DNA of 7,874 bases from Candidatus Parcubacteria bacterium (GCA_027039745.1 JALUMP010000118.1:1-7874), one strand, 5' to 3'. Shown: positions 1 through 5,107, counted from the stretch's first letter. The notes: generated by a model from the sequence alone, not told the origin. Program-made: numbers and translations.

Positions 1-362
1 ATATAATCATTTTTATAAGCTTTTTTAAACCTTTCTTCTTAAAATTTAATCCAGAGCCGAGGTCTTTTATCTCAATAAAATTAAGTATATTTTGCTTTAT
101 GGCATATCCTCTAAGGATTAATGCCTGCCTAGCCAAGTCTGCTTTTTGGTCGTGAGAGCTAACTCGAGAATAACACAGACACTCTTTTTGTGGCTTTTTC
201 TGGAGTAATAATTTGAATAATTTTTGACAGTAGATAGCGTCGGTGATTTCCAATAGTTCGAATATCTGATTTGAGTTTATTCTCTCTGTCCCAACGACGG
301 AGAGTGCAAACACTCACTCCTAATAATGTCGAAGCTTCTGAAATTGTAATATATTTCTTCAT
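1..362 (-). pseudogene. tnpA: IS607-family tnpA serine recombinase, frameshifted, 5' part only
   Basis: The gene starts at ATG 362 and runs leftwards off the window. Residues 1-50 form a MerR-like winged helix-turn-helix (ITISEASTLLGVSVCTLRRW, then GNHRRY), the usual N-terminus of IS607 TnpA. The open frame stops at 159, just after KRVSV. Shifting frame restores the serine-recombinase start YSRVSSHDQKADLARQA, then a GSGLNFKKKGLKKLIKMII-like stretch down to position 1. Comparison with the relic at 607-725, which reads KRVSVHYSK, shows that two bases are missing here near 173/174, immediately before the expected catalytic Ser of YSRVS. The gene is therefore inactive as written unless frameshifting occurs. 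Family TnpA is about 200 aa and joins element ends through a circular intermediate. Family assignment is confident; whether the rest is intact beyond the edge is unknown. Confidence 0.88.
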
Positions 363-366
363 TTTT

Positions 367-387
367 ATTTCCTATTTTTTAGGAAAT
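367..387 (-). promoter_or_regulatory. Hairpin sequestering the tnpA ribosome binding site
   Basis: ATTTCCTA (367-374) and TAGGAAAT (380-387) are a perfect 8-bp inverted repeat with a 5-base loop. On the minus-strand mRNA, the right-hand arm of the transcript carries AGGAAAT, the ribosome binding site just 5' of the tnpA ATG at 362, so the Shine-Dalgarno sequence would be paired. The structure is seen directly; translational repression is inferred by analogy with other transposase leaders. Confidence 0.5.
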
Positions 388-418
388 TATATCTAATGAT
401 CAGGTTTGCATATTTTTA

Positions 419-437
419 GAGGGTACTGTTGTCTACC
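419..437 (-). mobile_element. Left end of the minus-strand IS607-type element
   Basis: Read on the minus strand this is GGTAGACAACAGTACCCTC, about 60 bp upstream of tnpA. The same 19-mer with one change (C for T) occurs on the plus strand at 588-606, directly after an omegaRNA-type right end. Presence beside tnpA in one copy and beside the element's right end in the other marks it as the element's left terminus. The leading GG fits the GG crossover dinucleotide known for IS607 elements. GGGTA/TACCC arms around GACAACAG could be part of a recombinase-binding palindrome. Confidence 0.6.
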
Positions 438-439
438 CT

Positions 440-493
440 AAAAATATTCAAGAATTAGGTATGATGCAGTTTCAGTCTGGAACAAGACTATAA
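440..493 (+). pseudogene. tnpB: tnpB 3' tail (TnpB C-terminus remnant)
   Basis: An open stretch encodes KNIQELGMMQFQSGTRL followed by TAA at 491-493. The NI..LG......SGT pattern resembles the last residues of many TnpB proteins after the zinc-ribbon/RuvC III region (RDxNA..NI...G). It is followed by an omegaRNA-type 3' end, as expected downstream of tnpB. The rest of tnpB is missing: the homologous sequence begins abruptly beside the left end of the oppositely oriented element at 437. The inverted copy at the right edge retains the same final residues (QFQSGTRL, 7874 to 7848). The call rests on position and a short motif; no catalytic residue is present. Confidence 0.5.
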
Positions 494-587
494 ATAATCA
501 AAAGCTCTAAGTTGTAGATAAAAGAATAATCCTGTTCTAATATCTCATAATTCAATCTTTTGAAGCCCAATCGTTTTTAGTGGTTGA
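467..587 (+). ncRNA. omegaRNA-type right end of IS607/TnpB element, left copy (inverted repeat)
   Basis: This 121-bp segment matches the reverse complement of 7754-7874 at 111 of 121 positions by my count. It covers the last tnpB codons and the 3' non-coding end. The end of the segment, GAAGCCCAATCGTTTTTAGT followed by GGTTGAGG, has the GAA-GCCC-stem-TTTAG-stem-GGG architecture typical of the 3' scaffold of TnpB guide RNAs. In such systems the RNA continues into flanking DNA, which acts as guide; here the guide would be 588-605, which is the left end of another IS607 copy. Processing and expression are inferred; no full-length tnpB is in the window, so any partner must be elsewhere. Confidence 0.6.
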
Positions 588-606
588 GGTAGACAACAGC
601 ACCCTC
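588..606 (+). mobile_element. Second IS607 left end abutting the right end (RE-LE junction)
   Basis: GGTAGACAACAGCACCCTC follows the omegaRNA-type end with no intervening DNA and is in the same orientation as it. This is the arrangement of a circle junction or of a tandem insertion. TTGAGG (585-590) and CCTCAA (603-608) form short inverted arms around the junction. The following sequence jumps directly into the middle of tnpA, so this copy is internally deleted. Confidence 0.6.
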
Positions 607-725
607 AATCAAATATTCGAACTATTGGAAATCACCGACACTATCTACTTTCAAAAATTATTCAAATTATTAATCCAAAAAAAGTTACAAAAAGAGTATC
701 TGTGCATTATTCTAAAGTTGGCTCT
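607..725 (+). pseudogene. tnpA: Truncated IS607 tnpA relic (internal deletion)
   Basis: The segment corresponds to the minus-strand tnpA at about 270 down to 160. Read in the tnpA frame it encodes SNIRTIGNHRHYLLSKIIQI, continues with KKVTKRVSVHYSKVGS, then leaves homology near 725. It lacks the start codon and the first helix-turn-helix residues: the left-end sequence ACCCTC joins tnpA at the bases corresponding to CTCAAATCAG, with CTC shared at the junction, consistent with a microhomology deletion of about 150 bp. YSKVGS corresponds to the YSRVSS active-site motif, so the catalytic region starts but is cut off. A longer open frame beginning at 580 crosses the relic out of the tnpA frame and is not a real transposase gene. 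Confidence 0.75.
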
Positions 726-930
726 CTTTATTAATTTTGCTGCGGCAGCAGGTAATTCTGTTATTCGAGTTGAATATGCTAAAGATGGTAATTACCAACT
801 AAAATTATTTGGATCAAAATTTCCAATTAGCATACCAAGATCCAACCAAGATACTTTTTCTTTGAATAATTTTAACAGGCAAACATCCAGAATCGCTTTT
901 GATTTAGTAGTTCACAATAAGTTTTTTTAG
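726..930 (+). pseudogene. 3' fragment of an unidentified gene fused to the tnpA relic
   Basis: An open frame ending with TAG at 928-930 encodes a plausible protein C-terminus, including NSVIRVEYAKDGNYQLKLFG and later SRIAFDLVVHNKFF. It is in frame with an ATG-type reading at 580, but that upstream part is omegaRNA/IS sequence and out-of-frame tnpA, so this is best read as the tail of a gene whose 5' part was lost at the IS607 junction. I do not recognise the family. It overlaps the M1 stop codon convergently by three bases. It could also be chance coding potential. Confidence 0.35.
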
Positions 931-1913
931 AAATTCAGAAAACGAAAAATAAAGGCAATAACATCTACAGTCCATCCATTACCAATCATTTTTTTTCTTT
1001 GATTATTCGAAATATGAATGATAGTTTTGTCTTCTTTCATTCCAAATTTAGTATAATCATCTTCAACAGTCTGTATTCTCTCCATTTCAAGCATATTTAA
1101 CTTACGATAAAGATTACCTCTTAAATAGATTTTAGGTTCTCTATGACCACCCTGCATAGTTGTAAGAGTAGGGCATTTTTTTGAAATATGATATACTCTT
1201 TTTATGCTTTCGTTTCCACTAATATCTGTCGCATTAGCAATATGATAACAAATAGATTTTTTCTTAGAAGTATCTCTTAATTGGCAATGTCCAATCTTAA
1301 CATTATCATCATATCCATAAGAAACAATATCTCTTATATTTATATCCAATTTTTCAATATAAACATTTTTAAGGTCAACAATGTTGGTCCAATAATATCT
1401 TTCTCTATTTTGTGCAGAAAAATCGGAACTATTTAGAAGGACACCATCAACCATAAGAACAGAATCTATTACTGATTTAAACTCATTTTTCATTTTTACA
1501 TTTTCAAGTAAAAATTTAAGTTGAGGATTTCTCTTTTTTAAAAGTTTATAAATTCGAACAAATTCCCAAAATAGATAAGATTGTCCTTCAAATTCAAAAT
1601 CCTTATTTTTTAATTCCAAGTAATGCTCTAATGATTCAATTGTAATATTCTCTTTAGTAACCATTCCTTTTTGTTTACCAGCGAATGAAAAATTTTGGCA
1701 AGGAGAACCCCCTATCAATAGATCTATTTTAGGTAATTCTTTTATGTTTATTTTACGAACATCACCAATGAAAATAGTTTCAGGAAAATTGTATCTAGTT
1801 ACATTCATTGCATAAGAATCTATTTCCGAAGCAAAATAAGTGGGTTTAATATTATTTTTAAGTAATGCCTGTTGTCCACAAGACATTCCATCAAAAAGAG
1901 AGAGCACTGTCAT
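927..1913 (-). CDS. DNA (cytosine-5) methyltransferase M1, orphan
   Basis: The 328-aa product transfers a methyl group from S-adenosylmethionine to cytosine C5. Motif I (LSLFDGMSCG) is at residues 4-13, motif IV GGSPCQNFSFAG at 68-79 with catalytic Cys72, motif VI ENV at 137-139, motif VIII QNRERYYW at 168-175 and motif X GNGW at 311-314. The target-recognition stretch is about 180-265 and includes CPTLTTMQGGHREPKI. Motif IX (about 268-290) is unusual: MLEMERIQTVEDDYTKF has TVED where most relatives have a G(F/L)P-like turn. The sequence is of the phage-like, DNMT3-resembling type. The ATG at 1913 follows AAGGA with short spacing. It is last in a minus-strand row after two small genes. No endonuclease gene adjoins it. 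Residues about 40-85 are nearly identical to M2. Enzyme class is certain; target sequence is unknown. Confidence 0.95.
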   Translation of the reverse strand: MTVLSLFDGMSCGQQALLKNNIKPTYFASEIDSYAMNVTRYNFPETIFIGDVRKINIKELPKIDLLIGGSPCQNFSFAGKQKGMVTKENITIESLEHYLELKNKDFEFEGQSYLFWEFVRIYKLLKKRNPQLKFLLENVKMKNEFKSVIDSVLMVDGVLLNSSDFSAQNRERYYWTNIVDLKNVYIEKLDINIRDIVSYGYDDNVKIGHCQLRDTSKKKSICYHIANATDISGNESIKRVYHISKKCPTLTTMQGGHREPKIYLRGNLYRKLNMLEMERIQTVEDDYTKFGMKEDKTIIHISNNQRKKMIGNGWTVDVIAFIFRFLNF

Positions 1914-1957
1914 TTTTTATCCTTTTTTTTGTTTTCCCTGAAAAGAGATATTGTCAA

Positions 1958-1991
1958 ACTATTGAACAAATAAATATATTTATTCAATAGT
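1958..1991. promoter_or_regulatory. Long imperfect palindrome upstream of M1
   Basis: ACTATTGAA (1958-1966) and TTCAATAGT (1983-1991) are inverted arms around the self-complementary core AATAAATATATTTATT (1969-1984, overlapping the right arm by two bases), with a two-base offset between outer and inner arms. It lies between the coiled-coil gene stop (1997) and the M1 start (1913). No T-run follows on either strand close enough for a strong terminator, so an operator or mRNA structure for M1 is more likely. The same ACTATTGAA half-site recurs in the rnhA upstream region (3770-3782). Confidence 0.4.
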
Positions 1992-1996
1992 AATTT

Positions 1997-2368
1997 TTAA
2001 GTTGTAATGTCCAATGAAGAAATTGTTCTTCTTCCAACTAACTTGTACTCATCTAGTTTGTTTAAACTTGATTTTAATTTAGATAAGACCGAATCCATAC
2101 TTGATTTTTCGATATAAAGAGCTTCTTCTGTTTTAGATAACTGAAGTTGTGTAGAAAGAAGGTTTTCTTCCAAAAACTTATTCCTATCAATGGATTTATC
2201 TAACTCCATTTGTAAAAAATCATTTTGTCTTTTAAGTTCTTCAATTTCAAGATCTTTACTTTTAACAATTTTTTTTACTTTTTCCCATTCTATATGAGAA
2301 ATTTCATAAGTAAGATTTATTGCATTACTCAATTTTGAAGAAATTTTTTTTCTAGCTCCAGACATCAT
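1997..2368 (-). CDS. Small coiled-coil protein, unknown function
   Basis: The 123-aa product begins MMSGARKKISSKLSNAINL and is almost entirely charged and helical. Residues about 30-105 show heptad-like spacing (EELKRQNDFLQMELDKSI and following repeats of L/E/K), so a coiled coil is likely; the tail is basic then polar (LVGRRTISSLDITT). No signal peptide, membrane segment or catalytic motif is seen. An upstream in-frame GTG at 2383 exists, but GGAG at 2378-2375 sits six bases before ATG 2368, which I prefer; the second ATG at 2365 is also possible. The start overlaps the preceding 66-aa gene by 17 bp, pointing to translational coupling. It precedes M1 in the same direction. A structural or DNA-partition accessory role is only a guess. 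Confidence 0.75.
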   Translation of the reverse strand: MMSGARKKISSKLSNAINLTYEISHIEWEKVKKIVKSKDLEIEELKRQNDFLQMELDKSIDRNKFLEENLLSTQLQLSKTEEALYIEKSSMDSVLSKLKSSLNKLDEYKLVGRRTISSLDITT

Positions 2369-2552
2369 AAGTATCTCCAGCACTTTCTTTTATATCTTCT
2401 TTTATCTTGTCAAATTTTTCTGTTAAATCTGTAAATTCAGGATATTTAGATTGAAGTTCTTGAATTGCCTTTTCTTTAACTTCAATGGGGGCATCAGAAG
2501 TCTGATATTGTCCAATTTTTTGATTGAATTCCTCTCGTGTTAAGTCATTCAT
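2352..2552 (-). CDS. 66-aa acidic hypothetical protein
   Basis: The product starts MNDLTREEFNQKIGQYQT and ends GDTYDVWS. It is hydrophilic, acidic and probably helical throughout, with no membrane segment, cysteine or known motif. A strong ribosome binding site (AAGGAGAA) lies just before ATG 2552, which supports it as a real gene despite its size. It overlaps the downstream coiled-coil gene by 17 bp. A TATAAT box on the minus strand at 2607-2612 could drive it separately from rnhA. I do not recognise a family; a partner for the coiled-coil protein is suggested only by the coupling. Confidence 0.72.
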   Translation of the reverse strand: MNDLTREEFNQKIGQYQTSDAPIEVKEKAIQELQSKYPEFTDLTEKFDKIKEDIKESAGDTYDVWS

Positions 2553-2606
2553 TTGTTCTCCTTGATTTTAATTAATATCGTTTAAAAAACGAGTATTGTG
2601 AACTAT

Positions 2607-2612
2607 ATTATA
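2607..2612 (-). promoter_or_regulatory. Putative -10 box for the 66-aa gene / coiled-coil / M1 genes
   Basis: TATAAT on the minus strand, about 55 bases before ATG 2552 and overlapping the end of the preceding gene's 3' flank (stop 2617). No convincing -35 is seen, which is common in Campylobacterota promoters. CGTTT (2579-2583) and AAACG (2587-2591) make a short inverted repeat in the leader. Confidence 0.35.
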
Positions 2613-2616
2613 ACTC

Positions 2617-2967
2617 TTAATGAAAACTTTTCTTTTCATCAATAGCTTTTCTATATTCATTAGCACATTTTTGTTGTTTTTGAAAAGTATCAGCACTTTC
2701 TAAACATTTTTGAAAAACACCTTGTTCACTATTTTTCATTAATAAACTTTTAGTATCTTTCATATTTATTGTATTGATTTTATCTTTGATAATTTGATTT
2801 TGCTGTATTTTTTCAACATTGTTTTTTTGCTGTGCCTTTAACTCATCAATTATTTTTTGTTCCTTTTTAGACAAAGCTCTATTTTTTAAAAAATCAAGAG
2901 TTTTATTCGCACTAACAGAAGCAAAACTAAAAGATACGAAACATAATATTAATAAAATAGTTTTCAT
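2617..2967 (-). CDS. Small exported protein with two cysteines
   Basis: The 116-aa product starts MKTILLILCFVSFSFASVSA, a clear Sec signal peptide (positive N-terminus, hydrophobic core, probable cleavage after ASVSA near residue 20). An in-frame ATG at 2997 would add ten residues, but AAGGAATAAAA directly before ATG 2967 and the signal peptide favour 2967. The mature part is lysine/glutamine rich and helical, with two cysteines close together near the C-terminus (KCLESADTFQKQQKC) that could form a disulfide in the periplasm. It starts 20 bp after the rnhA stop, so the two are likely co-transcribed. Its general look, a small secreted helical protein with a Cys pair, is reminiscent of accessory proteins of conjugative plasmids, but I cannot name a family. 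Confidence 0.75.
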   Translation of the reverse strand: MKTILLILCFVSFSFASVSANKTLDFLKNRALSKKEQKIIDELKAQQKNNVEKIQQNQIIKDKINTINMKDTKSLLMKNSEQGVFQKCLESADTFQKQQKCANEYRKAIDEKKSFH

Positions 2968-2987
2968 TTTTATTCCTTTTTTTAAAA

Positions 2988-3698
2988 TTATATGCAAAGT
3001 AAAGAAGAAATATCTTCTTCCAATTCAATTTTATTTACCGCTTGAAGTTCAATACCCTTGTTAGCAGCAAAATCAGCTAGCTCGTTTCCTTCAATTCCAG
3101 CATGACCTTTTACATATTCAACCATTAACATTTCTTTTAAATTTTGATATAGGTAATAAATCTTTTTTATTAATTCTAAATTTTTAATTTCACCATTTTT
3201 CTTTTTCCAACCATTTTTTTCCCAACCAGCTGCCCATTTTGTAATAGAATTAATCGTATATTGAGAATCTGACTTGATTGTTATTTTATTGAAATATAAA
3301 CTTTCTTCTTTAGCAATTAAAAGTCCTTGATAAAAAGCTTTCAACTCTGCAGTATTATTTGTACCGTTTTCTTCATAATTACTAGAATATAAAATAGGTC
3401 TTTCATTGTTTTTATAAACTACAATTCCAGAAGCAGATTTTCCTGGATTTCCTTTACATGCACCATCAGTATAGATGGTGATTTTAGATAAGTCTCCACC
3501 CCTAATATCAGCCATCAATATAACTTTTTCTTCCTGCTCATCAATAATAGTATTATCCCCTAATTCTGAAAGATGTGTTTTACATATATGTTTATAGCCT
3601 GATTGTTCTGATAGAGCAGCTGAAAGTTCATAAATTTTTATTTTTGAATTAATGGAATTGTTTGAACAACCATTAATATCACATTGTAAAATTTTCAT
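2988..3698 (-). CDS. rnhA: Ribonuclease HI with Cys/His-rich N-terminal extension
   Basis: The 236-aa product cleaves RNA in RNA:DNA hybrids. The RNase H fold spans about 72-220 with DGACKGNPG at 78-86 (Asp78), NTAELKA with Glu118, SDSQYTI with Asp144, KGHAGIEGNELAD with His199 and Asp209. These match the E. coli D10/E48/D70/H124/D134 set in order and nearly in spacing, so the enzyme should be active. The first 70 residues are additional: Cys6, Cys11, His37, Cys39 and His42 could bind a metal, and the segment ends in a linker (MADIRGGDLSK). A start at Met62 would give a normal-length enzyme, but AAAGGATAT before ATG 3698 supports the long form. It heads the minus-strand row and is probably an element-borne paralogue. 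The C-terminal tail after about 220 is acidic and unassigned. Confidence 0.93.
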   Translation of the reverse strand: MKILQCDINGCSNNSINSKIKIYELSAALSEQSGYKHICKTHLSELGDNTIIDEQEEKVILMADIRGGDLSKITIYTDGACKGNPGKSASGIVVYKNNERPILYSSNYEENGTNNTAELKAFYQGLLIAKEESLYFNKITIKSDSQYTINSITKWAAGWEKNGWKKKNGEIKNLELIKKIYYLYQNLKEMLMVEYVKGHAGIEGNELADFAANKGIELQAVNKIELEEDISSLLCI

Positions 3699-3731
3699 AA
3701 AGTATATCCTTTATATTAATTAATTACCTAT

Positions 3732-3737
3732 ATTATA
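3732..3737 (-). promoter_or_regulatory. Putative -10 box of the rnhA promoter
   Basis: TATAAT on the minus strand, 33 bases before ATG 3698; the region 17 bp further upstream offers no good TTGACA. Another TATAAT-like box lies upstream at about 3788-3793, next to the palindrome at 3770-3782. Confidence 0.4.
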
Positions 3738-3769
3738 TCGAAGTAATACTTAACATTAGCTGATTGTTA

Positions 3770-3782
3770 ACTATTGAATAGT
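3770..3782. promoter_or_regulatory. Perfect palindrome upstream of rnhA (possible operator)
   Basis: ACTATTGAATAGT is a perfect 13-bp palindrome centred on G3776. It sits just downstream (minus strand) of an upstream TATAAT-like box, where a repressor would block initiation. It shares ACTATTGAA with the arms of the 1958-1991 palindrome in front of M1. The region 3783-3860 holds no gene that I can see. Confidence 0.4.
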
Positions 3783-3860
3783 ACAATTATATAATCAAAA
3801 CTTGATTTTTCACTTTTTCTTGTTTTGGAATTTTGTTTTATGTCTTACATATATTTTATA

Positions 3861-3887
3861 TTGATAGAAACTTCCTACTTCTATCAA
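3861..3887 (-). terminator. Hairpin downstream of M2
   Basis: TTGATAGAA (3861-3869) and TTCTATCAA (3879-3887) form a perfect 9-bp stem with a 9-base loop, 38 bp past the M2 stop. On the minus strand the hairpin is followed by an A/T-rich run (TATAAAATATAT) rather than a clean T-tract, so termination may be weak. It would separate M2 from the rnhA row. Confidence 0.45.
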
Positions 3888-3924
3888 CATTTTCATTAAT
3901 ATTTTTTAATAATTTACTAAAATT

Positions 3925-4926
3925 TTACTTTTTCAAATGAATGAAAAAAAGCTTAACAATATTTTTTGTCCAAGAATTTCCTATCATTTTTTTTCTTTTT
4001 GTTTTTGGTATATTGGCTTGCTTAGAAAATTTAGTATAATTATCTGGTAATGTTTGTAATCTTTCCAATTCTAATTCTGTAAAATTTCGGGAATAACAAA
4101 TATTATCTTGAATAAAAATAAGAATATTGTCTTTTTGAACTGTAGTTATAGCATTTGTTTTTTGATCATCTCGTATTTCTAGCATTTGTTTAGTTACTGT
4201 TTTCGATTTATCGACATAGCGCCCTCTCATTGCAGCACATAAATAAATATTATTATTTTTTTCTAAAAGCACTTTGTTTCTGACAGGAATTTTTTTTAGT
4301 TCAATGGGGATATTTTTATCTATAACATCGGATATTCTTACCTTTCGGTCTACTATGTTTATTTGTTCTTGTTCTACAATGTTAGTCCAATATAACCTTT
4401 CTCTATTTTGGGCAGAAACAATTTTTGAATTAATAAGGGTGGGAAAAACTTTAATATTCTCAGTAATAACATCTCTCCATTTTTGAGACATTTTTACATT
4501 TTCTAAGAAAAATTTTATATTTGGATTCTTTTTTTGGAGTTCCTTAAGTATTCTTATATATTCCCAAAATAGATATGACTGACCTTCAAATTCAAATTCA
4601 TCTTTTTTAAGTTGTAGGTATCTATCTAGTGTTAAAATTTCCTCTTTTGTTTTAGTGACCATTCCTTTTTTTTTACCAGCGAATGAAAAATTTTGGCAAG
4701 GAGAACCTCCTATCAATAAATCTATTTTAGGTAATTCTTTTGTGTTTATTTTACGAACATCACCAATGAAAATAGTTTCAGGAAAATTATATTCAGTGAC
4801 ATCCATAGAAGATTGTTCTATTTCAGAAGCATAATAATTAGAAATATTAATATTCAATTCTTTTAAAGAAAGTTGTCCCACAGATATACCATCAAATAAA
4901 GATAATACAGTATATTGTTTATTCAT
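3925..4926 (-). CDS. DNA (cytosine-5) methyltransferase M2, orphan
   Basis: This 333-aa C5-methyltransferase is a paralogue of M1. Motif I (LSLFDGISVG) is at residues 8-17, GGSPCQNFSFAG at 73-84 with catalytic Cys77, ENV at 142-144, QNRERLYW at 173-180, a conventional motif IX (ELELERLQTLPDNYTKF) at about 284-300 and GNSW at 316-319. The target-recognition region, about 185-280, is unlike that of M1 and contains LCAAMRGRYVDKSKTVTKQ, so a different recognition sequence is expected. Residues about 45-90 are nearly identical to M1 at DNA level. The coding strand carries a run of nine A within codons 85-88 (4666-4674). ATG 4926 follows AAAAGGAATTTT. It has its own promoter (4988-5016) with a palindrome over the start point and no neighbouring endonuclease. 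It is the only gene between the rnhA promoter region and the divergent 5108 gene. Confidence 0.95.
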   Translation of the reverse strand: MNKQYTVLSLFDGISVGQLSLKELNINISNYYASEIEQSSMDVTEYNFPETIFIGDVRKINTKELPKIDLLIGGSPCQNFSFAGKKKGMVTKTKEEILTLDRYLQLKKDEFEFEGQSYLFWEYIRILKELQKKNPNIKFFLENVKMSQKWRDVITENIKVFPTLINSKIVSAQNRERLYWTNIVEQEQINIVDRKVRISDVIDKNIPIELKKIPVRNKVLLEKNNNIYLCAAMRGRYVDKSKTVTKQMLEIRDDQKTNAITTVQKDNILIFIQDNICYSRNFTELELERLQTLPDNYTKFSKQANIPKTKRKKMIGNSWTKNIVKLFFIHLKK

Positions 4927-4965
4927 AAAATTCCTTTTTGTTACATTCCATCAGACATCTAATAC

Positions 4966-4985
4966 TGTGACTATTTTAGTTCACA
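4966..4985. promoter_or_regulatory. Palindrome over the M2 transcription start (possible operator)
   Basis: TGTGACTATTTTAGTTCACA is a near-perfect inverted repeat (TGTGACTA against TAGT-T-CACA, one base offset). The predicted M2 start, about 7 nt after the -10 box, falls near 4981 inside it, a classical position for a repressor site. The regulator is unknown; self-control by the methyltransferase or a C-protein-like factor is possible, but none is seen here. Confidence 0.45.
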
Positions 4986-4987
4986 CA

Positions 4988-5016
4988 ATTATATCATACA
5001 ATTTAGATAATATCAA
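4988..5016 (-). promoter_or_regulatory. Sigma70-type promoter of M2
   Basis: On the minus strand, -35 TTGATA (5016-5011) and -10 TATAAT (4993-4988) are separated by exactly 17 bp. This is the best-matching promoter in the window. The leader to ATG 4926 would be about 55 nt. Confidence 0.7.
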
Positions 5017-5071
5017 GCATTTTAATTAATATTTTTAAAATTTTCAAACTAAAAGATTTATTATTTTTTGG

Positions 5072-5077
5072 TATAAT
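5072..5077 (+). promoter_or_regulatory. Putative -10 box for the exported protein gene at 5108
   Basis: TATAAT on the plus strand with no recognisable -35 but a T-rich upstream stretch, as in Campylobacterota promoters. The predicted start point near 5084 is almost at ATG 5087, so ATG 5108, which has AAAGGAAA in front, is the better start. Confidence 0.45.
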
Positions 5078-5107
5078 AATGAAGAAATGAATACTAAAAG
5101 GAAAAAA

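Noticed and set aside
580..725. Plus-strand open frame starting at 580 as a single 116-aa gene with 726-930
   Set aside because: The first part is the omegaRNA-type end, an IS left end and tnpA read in the wrong frame; only the section after 725 looks like protein, so the frame is a chance fusion.
1920..1930. T8/A8 run before the M1 ribosome binding site as a phase-variable promoter spacer
   Set aside because: Runs of this length are frequent in such AT-rich intergenic DNA, and no promoter elements are placed so that the run would set their spacing.
2819..3064. Plus-strand open frame of 81 codons
   Set aside because: It lies antisense to the exported protein gene and rnhA, lacks a ribosome binding site, and its cysteine/phenylalanine-rich translation is typical of the antisense of lysine/glutamate codons.
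4274..4486. Plus-strand open frame of 70 codons
   Set aside because: It is fully antisense to M2, which has all catalytic motifs; there is no independent start signal.
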